Of a stretch of 37,021 nt of DNA, positions 17,750 to 27,147 are shown piece by piece. How positions within the stretch are numbered: position 1 is the first letter of the stretch; every line of letters starts with the position of its first letter. The stretch lies in contig JAJPKH010000115.1 in NCBI GenBank assembly GCA_021323795.1, forward strand, positions 1 through 37,021, read 5' to 3'. The stretch comes from Acidiferrobacteraceae bacterium (lineage in GTDB: Bacteria > Pseudomonadota > Gammaproteobacteria > Acidiferrobacterales > Sulfurifustaceae). The notes beneath the pieces are model-generated. The model was not told the DNA's origin. It saw nothing but the letters and a program-made list of their open reading frames with translations, and did not search any database. Made by a program: the position numbers and the translations under genes.

Positions 17750-20244
17750 ACGCGGCGCTTGCGCACGGTTCGCGCCGTGGCCGGCGCGGTCAGCGGATCA
17801 TCGGGCCAGGGGTGCTTCGGGTAGCGTCCCTTGAGTTCCTTGCGCACCTCCGGGTACGTGCGCTCCCAAAATCCGCGCAGGTCCTGCGTCACCTGAATCG
17901 GACGACGCGCCGGCGACAACAAATGCAACACCACGGGAATGCGCCCGAACCCGACCCGCGGCGTGTCCGTGCAACCGAACATCTCCTGCAACTTGACCGC
18001 GAGCACCGGCGGCTCGCCCGGGCGATACGCGAGCGGCAGCCGCGAACCGCTCGGCACCGCGAGATGCGGCGGCGCACCCTCGCGCAGGCGTTGCGACTGC
18101 GCGGGACTCAGCCGCAGTTGCAGTATCGCGAGCAGATCGAGCTTGGCGAGTTGATCGCGCCGCGTATAGCCGTCGAGATGCGGAGCGAGCCAATGCTCGA
18201 GCGTCGCGCCGAGCGCGGCGTCCGTCACGTCGGGCCACTCCTCTTCCGGAAACCAGGCGCGCATCGAAAGCACGCGCGCCCGCCACCCACGCGCCTCGTC
18301 CGTCCACGGAAGCGCCGCGACGCCCAGGCGACGCACGCCCTCCAGCATGGCCGCGCGCACCCGTTCCGCCGGCACTTCCGCCGAAGCCCCGGAACGCAGC
18401 AGCAGCTTTCCCAATCGCTCTTCGCGCCGCGTCACCACGGCGGCGCTTTGATCGTCCCAACGCACCACGTCCACGGTCTCGACGCGCGCCGCCAAAATAT
18501 CGCGGATATCGGCGAGCCCGACGGACGCCGCAAGATGGATCACGCCTTCCGCTTCGCCGGCGTCCACATTCGCCGCGACGAGGTACGGCGCGCGCAAATG
18601 AACGTCGTAGCTCGGCAGCCGCGCGCCACGGCCGTTGGCGAGGAGATAATGCGTGTCGTTCGGGCGTCGCTGCGCGGCCACGCGATCGGGATACGCGGCG
18701 GCGAGCAGCACGCCTGCCTCGACGGCCGGCGCGTCGAGCGTCGATGCCTTCAGCAGGCGGCGCCATTGGCGCGCCGCGCGATCGACGCGCGCGCACGCAT
18801 CCGGGTCGGCGCCGAGCGCTTGCGCGCCTGCCCGCCCGCTCCGGCGGAAGCCGACCAGCGCGTCCAAACGCGCCGCGATATCAACCGTCTGCCGCTCCGC
18901 GCCGGTGTAAAGATCGCGCTCGCTCAAAAGCGCCGCGATGTCGCACGCCGCGGCTCCCGCGCCGCGCGCCTCGCCGCAACGTATCAGGTGCGCGAGGCGC
19001 GGATGCAGCGGCAACGCCGCCATCTCGCGCCCGACGGGCGTGATGCGATTCGCCGCATCGAGCGCGCCGAGGTCGCGCAGCAGATCGCGCGCCTGGGCGA
19101 GCGCCGCTCTCGGAGGCGGGTCGAGCCACGTGAGCGCTTCGGCTTCCGTACCCCAGAGCGCCAGGTCGAGCGCGAGCCCGGCGAGGTCGGCCGTCTTGAT
19201 CTCCGGCAACGGCTGCGCGAGCAGGCCGCGATGCACGCTCTCCGTCCACAGCCGGTAACAAACGCCGGGGCCGAGCCGGCCGGCTCGACCGGCGCGTTGG
19301 TCGGCCGAGGCGCGCGCCACGCGCACCGTCGCCAGCCGCGTGAGCCCGGTGGCCGGGTCGAACTGAGGCACGCGCGTGTAACCCGCGTCCACGACGATGC
19401 GGACGCCTTCGATCGTGAGGCTCGTCTCCGCGATGGGCGTGGCCAATACGACTTTGCGCCGTGGGCCGGGTCGCAGCGCCCGGTCCTGCTGCTCCCAGCC
19501 GAGGTCGCCGTATAAAGGAAGAACATCCGCTTGCGGCGCAAGATCGGCGAGCAACGCTTGCGCGCGGCGGATTTCACCGCCGCCGGGAAGAAATACGAGC
19601 ACGTCCCCTTCGTGAGCGCTTAGCGCCGCGCGTACGGCGCTCACCGCGCTCGCGGCGAGCGGGCCCTCCGGCTCGCGCGCGGCGTAATGCGTCTGCACGG
19701 GAAACATGCGCCCTTCGCTGATTACGAGCGGTGCGTCCAAAAGCCGGGCGATGCCTTCGCCGTCGAGGGTCGCCGACATCACCAGGATCTTCAGGTCGGG
19801 GCGCAGCAGCCGCTGGGCGTCGCGCACCAAGGCGAGCGCGAGATCGGTTTCGAGGTGGCGCTCGTGAAATTCATCGAAGATCACCAACCCGACGCCCTCG
19901 AGCGCCGGATCGGACTGCAGGCGCCGCGTCAGTATCCCTTCGGTGACCACTTCAATGCGCGTGCGCGCCGAGACTTTTGAATCGAATCGCACGCGGTATC
20001 CGACGGTATCGCCGACCGCCTCGCCGTAACCGCGCGCCATGTAAGCGGCGGCCGCGCGGGCCGCCAACCGGCGCGGCTCGAGCATCAACACGCGCCGGCC
20101 GGCCAGCCACGGCGCATCGAGCAGCGCCGGTGGCACGCCGGTAGTTTTGCCGGCTCCCGGCGGCGCCTGCAACACGACGGCCGAATGCGCCGCCAGGTGC
20201 GCGCGCAACGCCGGCAATACCTCCGCGATCGGCAACCTATTCAA
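17746..20244 (-). CDS. hrpB: ATP-dependent helicase HrpB
   Basis: APPGAGKTTGVPPALL, DEFHERHLETDLALAL, MSATLDG, QRAGRAGRLGPGVCYRLW, C-terminal HrpB region. Confidence 0.96.
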   Translation of the reverse strand: MNRLPIAEVLPALRAHLAAHSAVVLQAPPGAGKTTGVPPALLDAPWLAGRRVLMLEPRRLAARAAAAYMARGYGEAVGDTVGYRVRFDSKVSARTRIEVVTEGILTRRLQSDPALEGVGLVIFDEFHERHLETDLALALVRDAQRLLRPDLKILVMSATLDGEGIARLLDAPLVISEGRMFPVQTHYAAREPEGPLAASAVSAVRAALSAHEGDVLVFLPGGGEIRRAQALLADLAPQADVLPLYGDLGWEQQDRALRPGPRRKVVLATPIAETSLTIEGVRIVVDAGYTRVPQFDPATGLTRLATVRVARASADQRAGRAGRLGPGVCYRLWTESVHRGLLAQPLPEIKTADLAGLALDLALWGTEAEALTWLDPPPRAALAQARDLLRDLGALDAANRITPVGREMAALPLHPRLAHLIRCGEARGAGAAACDIAALLSERDLYTGAERQTVDIAARLDALVGFRRSGRAGAQALGADPDACARVDRAARQWRRLLKASTLDAPAVEAGVLLAAAYPDRVAAQRRPNDTHYLLANGRGARLPSYDVHLRAPYLVAANVDAGEAEGVIHLAASVGLADIRDILAARVETVDVVRWDDQSAAVVTRREERLGKLLLRSGASAEVPAERVRAAMLEGVRRLGVAALPWTDEARGWRARVLSMRAWFPEEEWPDVTDAALGATLEHWLAPHLDGYTRRDQLAKLDLLAILQLRLSPAQSQRLREGAPPHLAVPSGSRLPLAYRPGEPPVLAVKLQEMFGCTDTPRVGFGRIPVVLHLLSPARRPIQVTQDLRGFWERTYPEVRKELKGRYPKHPWPDDPLTAPATARTVRKRRV

Positions 20245-20471
20245 AAGGAACGCTCGATGAAGTGGCGAGCGAGCGGCTCAATCAGTAACATTGCGGGCGG
20301 ATCTCCTTTGGCGCCCGATTCTAACATCGCCCATCGGAAACGCATCGCACGTGCAAAAGCGTTGCGCTCGATTCGCACCTCGATTATCGCCGTCCGTTTT
20401 CCCGGCGCTCTATTCCGGGTGGACGGCCGTCGCAGACAAGATCCACTGCGCGCCTGAAAACCGATAGCGAC

Positions 20472-21380
20472 ATGCGCGCCGGTCCGATTGACGTCAAACC
20501 GATGGAAAAGTCGAAAATTCACCTCCTGCTCGACGGTACTCCGCTGCACTATTGCCTCTGGCGTGCCGAACGCCGGTCGCGCGGCATGATCGTCCTGCTC
20601 CACGGCATGGCGAGCAACCTCACGCGCTGGTCGGAATTCCTCGAGCACACCGCGCTGAAAGACGAGTGGGACATCTTGCGGCCGGACTTGCGCGGCCATG
20701 GCGAGTCGATGCTGCGCGGCAAGATCGGCATGCAGATATGGGCGGACGACCTGATTAATCTGCTCGACGCGGAAGGAGCCGAGCGCGCCGTCCTGGTCGG
20801 CCACAGTCTCGGCGCGCATCTGGCGCTGCATTTCGCCGCGCGTTACCCGGCGCGCACGCGAGGCATCGTGATGATCGACCCGGTGTTCCCGCAGGCGTTG
20901 CACGGCTACCGGCGTCTACTCAGCCGGATTTGGCCGCTGCTGTCGCTCGCCGCCGCGGCGGTGCGCCTGCTGAACGCGCTCGGCTTGCGCCGCCGTGCTT
21001 TTCCCCGCCGCGACCTGCGCGCCCTCGACGAGCAGGTGCGCGTCGAGCTGCTCGAGGCCGGCAACGCGAAGGAGTTCGTGCGCCGCTATTCCTCGCCGCT
21101 CGCCGACATGAAGTATTTTCCGGTGAGTCACTACATCCAGGAAATGGCCGAGATGCTCCGGCCGTTGCCCGCGCCGTCGCGCGTCGCGGTTCCGATGCTG
21201 GTGCTTTTGTCGCGCGGCCTCACGTACACCGACCCGATCGCGACGGCGCGCATTCTCGCCGAGGCCCCGGACGCGGTATGCGAGACGATCGACGCCTACC
21301 ACTGGCCGCTCACCGAACGTCCGGCCGAGGTCCGGCGGGCTATCGAGACGTGGATCGGCGAGCGCCTGTCCGAGCGTTAG
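20472..21380 (+). CDS. Alpha/beta hydrolase fold protein
   Basis: IVLLHGMASNLTRWSEFLEH, LRPDLRGHGES, LVGHSLGAHLALHFAARYP; start may be MEKSKIHL at 20502. Confidence 0.88.
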   Translation: MRAGPIDVKPMEKSKIHLLLDGTPLHYCLWRAERRSRGMIVLLHGMASNLTRWSEFLEHTALKDEWDILRPDLRGHGESMLRGKIGMQIWADDLINLLDAEGAERAVLVGHSLGAHLALHFAARYPARTRGIVMIDPVFPQALHGYRRLLSRIWPLLSLAAAAVRLLNALGLRRRAFPRRDLRALDEQVRVELLEAGNAKEFVRRYSSPLADMKYFPVSHYIQEMAEMLRPLPAPSRVAVPMLVLLSRGLTYTDPIATARILAEAPDAVCETIDAYHWPLTERPAEVRRAIETWIGERLSER

Positions 21381-21383
21381 CCA

Positions 21384-23666
21384 TCAGCGCTTGCGCGCGG
21401 ATCGCACGAGCGGACCCGACGAGTTGACTTTGGACGATCCGGTGCGGGCGCGAAACCACCGGTGCGAGGCGAAGAACCCGGGGTCGGGCAGCGCCTCGGC
21501 GGGGCGGGCGATGGCGTGGCCTTGGGCGAAGCTGACGCCAAGCTCCGCGATGCGTTGCAACGTCTCCCGATCCTCCACCGACTCGGCCACGGTCTGCATG
21601 CCCAAGGCATTTGCGATCTGAACGATCGAGCGCACCATGACTTCGTCGAGCGCGTCGGACATCATGTTGTGCACGAAAGTGCCCGAAATTTTGATGAACG
21701 CGGCCGGCAGGTGCTTCAGGTAATTGAGCGAGCTGAAGCCCGAGCCGAAGTCGTCGAGCGCAAAACGGCAACCGAGCTTCCCTATTCCCTCGACGACGGC
21801 GCGTGCCCGATCCAACTGACGTATCGCCGCCTGCTCGGTGATTTCGAAAACGAGATGCTCGCCGGGCAGCTTGTGCCGTGCGAGTTCCTCGCCGACGATG
21901 CGCATGAGCACCTCGCCTTCCTCGAATACATGCCCGGAGAGATTCACGAAAAACGTCGCTGACCGCCCGCCGGCGCGCACGCGCGCAAGCTCTTCGCAGG
22001 CCCGCCGTATGACCCAATGATCCAGTTCCGCCAGCAGACCGAAACGATCGGCCACCGGAAGAAACGCGGTGGGCGAAACGAGCTCGCCGCCCGGCGCGAC
22101 CAGGCGCAACAGCAATTCATACATTTCGCCGGCGTCGTCGTGCAGGCCGAGTATCGGCTGGTACACGAACTTCAAGGCGTTGTCCTGGATCGCCGTCTGG
22201 ATATAACGCGACCAGGCGGGACTGTTCGAATCGGGCGAGAGCTTGGCCTCGTCGCCGTCATGCACCTGGTGCCGGTTGCCGCCCCGCGTTTTTGCCAGCG
22301 CGCAGGCGGCCGCCGCTTGCGCGAGCGCCACTTCCGCGGTCGGCTGCGACGCGTCGAGCATGGCGATGCCGATGCTGACGGTGACGGGAAAGCGCTCCTC
22401 GCCGGCGGCGAATTGAAACTCCTGCACGACGTGGTTGATCGAGCGCGCGACTTTCACCGCGCCGTCGCGATTCACGCCGCGGATCAGCGCGATGAATTCG
22501 TCGCCTTCGAAACGCGCGAGCAGGTCATTGTCGCGGATGCGCGCGCGCAACAGGCCGGCGACCTGGATGAGCAGCCGATCGCCGGCCGCGTCTCCGACGA
22601 CATCGTTCACGGCGCGAAAGCGGTCGAGGTCGATACACAACACCGCGCTGGTTTCGCCGTCGCGCTCGACGTGGCTGCGCTCCAGCGCCAGCTGGCGCTT
22701 GAAGTAGCGCTGGTTCACCAAGCCCGTGAGCGCGTCGCACTCGGCGCGGCGCAGGGCATCCGCGCGCTCCTTGAGCGCGGTAATCGTCACGTTGAGCGCT
22801 TCGCGGATCGCCGCGATCTCCCGGTCTCCGCCGCCTTTGCTCATATCGACGTCGATGTCGCCGCGCGCCAGCCGCGCGAGCGGCTCCTGCAACTCCGTGA
22901 GCGGCGCCATCGCCCGCCGTATCTTGCGCCGGCCGAGCACCACCGCGACGCCGAACACGAGCGCGAGCGCCAGGCTGCCGCCGATCAGGCTGCGTTCGAA
23001 CTGCGCCTGCTGCGCGCCGGCGTCGAAGACAAAATCGAGAAAACCGATGACTTTCATCGACTCCCGCGCCGGCCCGTGGGCAAGATCGAGCAGTGCGTCC
23101 GGCGCGAGCACGCGTACCTGCACCGGCGCGGTCACGCGCACGCGCGCGCCGTCGAGCTCGGCCAGTTGATAGGGGCGGTTGCCCGGCTTCGCCGGCGCCG
23201 TGGAAAGCGTTTCCGCCGTCAACGCGAGCCGCGGCTCGCGGGCGCGCGCGGTATATTCGCCGAGCACACGGCCGCCGGAAGCGTCGTAATAGCGTACATA
23301 GATGATCTCGGGAACGTTCTTAAGGCGGGCGCTCAAGGCGCGCATCGCCGGCTCGGGCCGGCGCGTGGCATAGATCGGCGTGCCGAGCTCATCGAGCTCG
23401 GCGAGCCACTGCACGGCCTGCTTGCGCGCGCTGTCCTCGATCAGGCGTCCGCCGCTCCACCAAAGACCGGCAACCGCAGCGACATAGATACACAAGCTGG
23501 TCACGACGAGCGCGGCGAGCAGGCGTCCGACCAGGCTGCGATTGCCGCCGCCCGGCGCGCGGGTGGCGAAGAGTTCTCCGCGACGCCAACGATGCTGCTG
23601 CGACGCCAGTCGATCGACACCGGCGCGGAGCCAGCGGTTCATCCGTTTGCCGAAATCAGAAGACAT
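21384..23666 (-). CDS. Membrane GGDEF-EAL protein (periplasmic sensor region, HAMP-like linker, GGDEF with EGDEF motif, EAL)
   Basis: Two hydrophobic helices flank a periplasmic region; DALTGLVNQRYFKRQL, RDND-LLARF-EGDEF, VTVSIGIA; EAL: FVYQPILG...YELLLRL, FEITEQAAI, FALDDFGSGFSSLNYL, FIKISGTFV, VAESVED. Confidence 0.94.
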   Translation of the reverse strand: MSSDFGKRMNRWLRAGVDRLASQQHRWRRGELFATRAPGGGNRSLVGRLLAALVVTSLCIYVAAVAGLWWSGGRLIEDSARKQAVQWLAELDELGTPIYATRRPEPAMRALSARLKNVPEIIYVRYYDASGGRVLGEYTARAREPRLALTAETLSTAPAKPGNRPYQLAELDGARVRVTAPVQVRVLAPDALLDLAHGPARESMKVIGFLDFVFDAGAQQAQFERSLIGGSLALALVFGVAVVLGRRKIRRAMAPLTELQEPLARLARGDIDVDMSKGGGDREIAAIREALNVTITALKERADALRRAECDALTGLVNQRYFKRQLALERSHVERDGETSAVLCIDLDRFRAVNDVVGDAAGDRLLIQVAGLLRARIRDNDLLARFEGDEFIALIRGVNRDGAVKVARSINHVVQEFQFAAGEERFPVTVSIGIAMLDASQPTAEVALAQAAAACALAKTRGGNRHQVHDGDEAKLSPDSNSPAWSRYIQTAIQDNALKFVYQPILGLHDDAGEMYELLLRLVAPGGELVSPTAFLPVADRFGLLAELDHWVIRRACEELARVRAGGRSATFFVNLSGHVFEEGEVLMRIVGEELARHKLPGEHLVFEITEQAAIRQLDRARAVVEGIGKLGCRFALDDFGSGFSSLNYLKHLPAAFIKISGTFVHNMMSDALDEVMVRSIVQIANALGMQTVAESVEDRETLQRIAELGVSFAQGHAIARPAEALPDPGFFASHRWFRARTGSSKVNSSGPLVRSARKR

Positions 23667-24588
23667 AGGTCCCCGCTTGCATCGGCGGGGGAACGACGAG
23701 CCCCAGCTGTTTGGCCACTTCGATATTTATGCTGGCGCGCGCCCGCTGCAACGGAGCCAAGACCGGCGCGCCGCCGGCCGGATGCAATTGCTCGATGACG
23801 CGCGCGGCAACGTCGTGCGGATCGCCCTCCACGCTGAGCAGAGCGCCGAGACCGAGCAACTGCGCGCTGAACACCAGCGTCTGCTTGCCCTGGCGCACGT
23901 TGTAGGCAAGCACCTCGCGCAGGACCTCCGTGCTCAACACGCGGTTATCGGGAGTAAACCACACGCCCTGCACGTCGGCGTCGGTTCGCTTCGCCGCGTA
24001 CAACAGTTCCCGGTCCGACTGAACCTCGACATGCTGGAGGCGAATCCCGAGTTGACGCGCACCCGCGGCCGCTTCGCGGGCGAATTCCCCCATGCCCGCC
24101 CCGCTGATCATGGTGACGCGTTTCAGGCGCGGATCGAGCGTTTTCCACGCCTGCAATTGCTTGAGCGCCGCCGGCATCGCGCGCACGCCCCGGACCGCGA
24201 CGCGTGCGGCACGGATATCCTCGGGGTTGAAATCCTGGCAGAAAACGATCGGTCGCCCGGAAGCCTTGATGGCGATACGCGTAGCGAGCGAGCCGACGGC
24301 GATGACCGCGCCCGCCTCCTCGTCACGCAACTTCACCATCACCGCCTGGGCCTTGCGCGGATCGCCGTCGAGCTCGTAAATGCGGGCGCGCGGCAAACGC
24401 GCGCGCAACGCGTCGGCGACTTGCTGATAAGCCGCCAGGCGATCGCTGACGAGAATGGCGACGGGCGTTGAACCAGCATCAAACGTCGCACAACTGGCGA
24501 GAAAACCGCTAATGACAACGAGGAAAATAAAGCGGACAACAAAGACGCGGCGACTTGTGTCGCCCCCCCACTGACAGTTTTTCCCCAA
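23656..24588 (-). CDS. Putative substrate-binding lipoprotein (ABC_sub_bind-like, PF04392-type)
   Basis: Signal peptide with lipobox FLASC; AILVSDRLAAYQQVADALRARLP, AVGSLATRIAI, GVWFTPDNRVLSTEVLREVLAYNVRQGKQTLVFSAQLLGLGALLSVEGDP, INIEVAKQLGLVVPP; TTG start preceded by GGAAGGA. Confidence 0.85.
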   Translation of the reverse strand: MGKNCQWGGDTSRRVFVVRFIFLVVISGFLASCATFDAGSTPVAILVSDRLAAYQQVADALRARLPRARIYELDGDPRKAQAVMVKLRDEEAGAVIAVGSLATRIAIKASGRPIVFCQDFNPEDIRAARVAVRGVRAMPAALKQLQAWKTLDPRLKRVTMISGAGMGEFAREAAAGARQLGIRLQHVEVQSDRELLYAAKRTDADVQGVWFTPDNRVLSTEVLREVLAYNVRQGKQTLVFSAQLLGLGALLSVEGDPHDVAARVIEQLHPAGGAPVLAPLQRARASINIEVAKQLGLVVPPPMQAGTYVF

Positions 24589-24701
24589 GTTCCTTCCCCT
24601 CCCGTAATTCCTGCGGCGTCCTGCCGCTCGGGACCAAGGTGCGCCCCGTCAGCTGCTAAGTCTAAACCGAAGGCGGCCCTTGGCAACCGCCATGCCCGCG
24701 C

Positions 24702-25385
24702 TTATCGCGCGGCTAAATCGCGTAACCCGTTGAGATCAGCGACAAACAATGCGTATTCCCGCGTGCGCTCCGGTTCGCGTAAGCGCACGACGGCGGACGG
24801 GTGAATGGTAACAAATGTATTGGGCGAGAGCGGGGTCGCGGTGAGTTTTCCTCTATGGTCCTTCAGCCGTACCGAATGCCCGAACGCCGCGCGCGCCGCC
24901 GTGACGCCGAGACAAACAAGGAACCGTGGTTCGATCAGACGAAGCTCCGCGGCCAGCCAGGGAGTGCACGCGTCGATCTCGCCTTCGCGCGGACGCTGAT
25001 GAAGCCGGCGCTTGCCGCGCGCGACCCACTTGAAATGCTTCACGGCATTCGTGATATACACGGCGTGGCGCGGTATCCCCGCTTCCGTCAGCGCGCGCTC
25101 GAGCACGCGACCCGCCGGACCGACAAAGGGATGGCCGCTTCGATCTTCCTGGTCGCCGGGCTGCTCTCCGACCAACACGATCGTCGCGTTGCTGGGGCCT
25201 TCGCCGAACACCGTCTGCGTCGCTCGCTTATAAAGGTCGCAACCGGTACATCCGGCGGCGGCGGTGCGCAGCGATTTTATACTGAGTCGCGCCGGCACAA
25301 AATCCGCCGCCGATCGTGCGGGCGATTCGCCGCCGCCCCGCTTCGGCGCTCTTTTTTCGGTGTCGATTCGCGCGCGTTCATTCAT
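24702..25385 (-). CDS. Uracil-DNA glycosylase, UdgX-like (family 4/5 superfamily with KRRLH loop)
   Basis: CTGCDLY, VGEQPGDQEDRSGHPFVGPAGRVL, TNAVKHFKWVARGKRRLHQRP, TIHPSAVVR; Cys residues compatible with a 4Fe-4S cluster. Confidence 0.9.
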   Translation of the reverse strand: MNERARIDTEKRAPKRGGGESPARSAADFVPARLSIKSLRTAAAGCTGCDLYKRATQTVFGEGPSNATIVLVGEQPGDQEDRSGHPFVGPAGRVLERALTEAGIPRHAVYITNAVKHFKWVARGKRRLHQRPREGEIDACTPWLAAELRLIEPRFLVCLGVTAARAAFGHSVRLKDHRGKLTATPLSPNTFVTIHPSAVVRLREPERTREYALFVADLNGLRDLAAR

Positions 25386-25475
25386 GACGTTTCCTTCGTA
25401 CCCCGGTGACGCGCACAAGCCAATCGTGGAAACACCTGTTTGCATTTCTTCCGGAGCCGACGGTTAAATACCGCG

Positions 25476-26246
25476 ATGCGGCTTGCCTCCCCCGAATTGC
25501 GCCTCCCGGCGCACGAGTTCCAGGTGCTGTTGGACCAACTCGGTCCGTCGCTCGGCGTCTGGCGGGCGGCGGAAATTGCCGCGCTCCGTACCGAGATATA
25601 CGAACCGCCGATTCTGGATCTCGGCTGCGGCGACGGCTTGGTCGCGTCGTTTGTCCTGCCGCGCGTGGATATCGGGGTGGATCCGTCCCCGCTCGCCATC
25701 CGGCGCGCCGCGCAGAGCCGGCTCTACGCGCGGCTCGAAGCCAGGCCCATCGAGGCCGTCGCGCTCGAGGCGAGGAGCGTCGGCACCGTCCTCAGCAATT
25801 CCGTGCTCGAGCATGTGGCAAATCTGCGCTCGGCATTGGACGCCACCGCGCGCCTGCTGCGCCCCGGCGGCCGCCTGATCTTCACCGTTCCGACCGAAGC
25901 CTTCAGCCGTTGGCTGGCGCTGCCGAGCGCCGGTTATCGCAACTGGCGTAATCGTCACTATGAGCACCGGAACTTATGGCCTATCGAACGCTGGCAGCAG
26001 GAGCTCGAGCGTAGCGGATTTGCTATCGTGGCGGTCCGCCCCTATCTGCGCCGCGAAATCGTCACGTTGTGGGACGCGGTCGAGTTGCTGCAACGCGTGT
26101 GGATCGGGCGCCATCGGCTCTTCAGCGCGTGCTGGCGCCGCTTACCCCGCTTCGTGCTGGCGCGCCTCGCGCGAGGCGCGTCGCGCCTCGACCTCTCCGC
26201 CCCGGCGCCGGGCGGCGGCCGGCTCGTGGTCGCGGTTCGGCGTTAA
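25476..26246 (+). CDS. Class I SAM-dependent methyltransferase
   Basis: ILDLGCGDGLVASF, GVDPSPLAIRRA, SNSVLEHVANLRSALDATARLLRPGGRLIFTVP. Confidence 0.88.
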   Translation: MRLASPELRLPAHEFQVLLDQLGPSLGVWRAAEIAALRTEIYEPPILDLGCGDGLVASFVLPRVDIGVDPSPLAIRRAAQSRLYARLEARPIEAVALEARSVGTVLSNSVLEHVANLRSALDATARLLRPGGRLIFTVPTEAFSRWLALPSAGYRNWRNRHYEHRNLWPIERWQQELERSGFAIVAVRPYLRREIVTLWDAVELLQRVWIGRHRLFSACWRRLPRFVLARLARGASRLDLSAPAPGGGRLVVAVRR

Positions 26247-26254
26247 CGCCGAAC
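26235..26254. terminator. Perfect 20-bp palindrome spanning the methyltransferase stop codon (possible terminator hairpin or binding site)
   Basis: GTTCGGCGTTAACGCCGAAC is self-complementary; TAA stop at 26244-26246 is inside it. Confidence 0.4.
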
Positions 26255-26352
26255 GCGCGCGTCATCGCGATGAGCGCCGGCGACGCGGCAGCTCGAACTG
26301 CGATGCGATCGCTTCGCGTTGCGCTCGCACGGAAGGTTGTTGGAATCGCCGA

Positions 26353-27009
26353 TCAGGCGGTGGCGTTGAAGGAAAGCGGTTCGGCCGCCTCTTTGTTATT
26401 GCGCGCGCGCAGCATGCTCCAGTAACCGAAAAGGTTCACCGGCTGCTTGTCCACGACCTCCAACTTGGTGTCGCGTACGAAAGTTTCGAGGCAAAAATCG
26501 GGGTGAAAGCCGACGAGACGCGACAGCGGCGCGAGCAGGCTCTCGGCGGTGCCGACGATCGGATTCGGACTGTGGAAGTGATTGACGATGAAAATTTCGC
26601 CGTTGGGCTTGCAGACGCGGCGCATTTCATCGACCAGTCGTTTGGGGTGAGGAACGACCGACACCACGTACATGGCGACGACTTTATCGAAACTGTCGGA
26701 AGGAAACGACGTGCGCTCCGCGTCCATGACGTGAAGCTCGATCCTGCGATCGATGCTCTCGCGCGCCAGCCGGGCGCGGGCGCGGTCCAGCATTTCCGGC
26801 GAGATGTCGATGCCGGTGACGCGTACGCCGTCGGGATAGAGAGGGAGCGAAAGACCGGTCCCGACGCCGACTTCGAGCACGCGCTGCCCGGCCCGACAGT
26901 CCATGCGCTGGATGACGGCCTTGCGCCCCGGCTGAAATACGGCGCCGAAATAGAGATCGTACAGTCGCGCGTACCGCCGGTAAGCCTTTTTTATTGCTTC
27001 GAGTTCCAT
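26353..27009 (-). CDS. SAM-dependent methyltransferase, PmtA-like (possible phosphatidylethanolamine N-methyltransferase)
   Basis: RYARLYDLYFGAVFQPGRKAVI, VLEVGVGTGLSLPLYP, GIDISPEMLDRAR, FIVNHFHS, HPDFCLETFV; start chosen at MELEAIKKAY. Confidence 0.85.
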   Translation of the reverse strand: MELEAIKKAYRRYARLYDLYFGAVFQPGRKAVIQRMDCRAGQRVLEVGVGTGLSLPLYPDGVRVTGIDISPEMLDRARARLARESIDRRIELHVMDAERTSFPSDSFDKVVAMYVVSVVPHPKRLVDEMRRVCKPNGEIFIVNHFHSPNPIVGTAESLLAPLSRLVGFHPDFCLETFVRDTKLEVVDKQPVNLFGYWSMLRARNNKEAAEPLSFNATA

Positions 27010-27147
27010 CCTTCGTCTCCCATTACGGACGCCCGCCGGCCGAACAGCGACCGGGACATGCCGGTTGGCGTGGAAAAATAACGCATCGTCGGCTCCGGCG
27101 CAAAGGTACAATTATCGTTGTGGCCGGCAACCTTCTAAGGTCTTCGC

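Noticed and set aside
16765-19515. 916-aa plus-strand ORF antisense to hrpB
   Set aside because: Arg/Ala-rich low-information translation, overlaps two well-supported genes (yheT-like in another frame and hrpB antisense); typical spurious ORF in high-GC DNA
22017-23798. 593-aa plus-strand ORF antisense to the GGDEF-EAL gene
   Set aside because: No domain motifs, Arg/His-rich, mirrors codon bias of the real minus-strand gene
24589-24701. Possible c-di-GMP riboswitch upstream of the lipoprotein gene
   Set aside because: There is a small hairpin (GCGGC-AGGAC-GCCGC) and a GGACGC-like string, but the conserved GEMM core and tetraloop receptor could not be matched; an Infernal search with the GEMM models would decide
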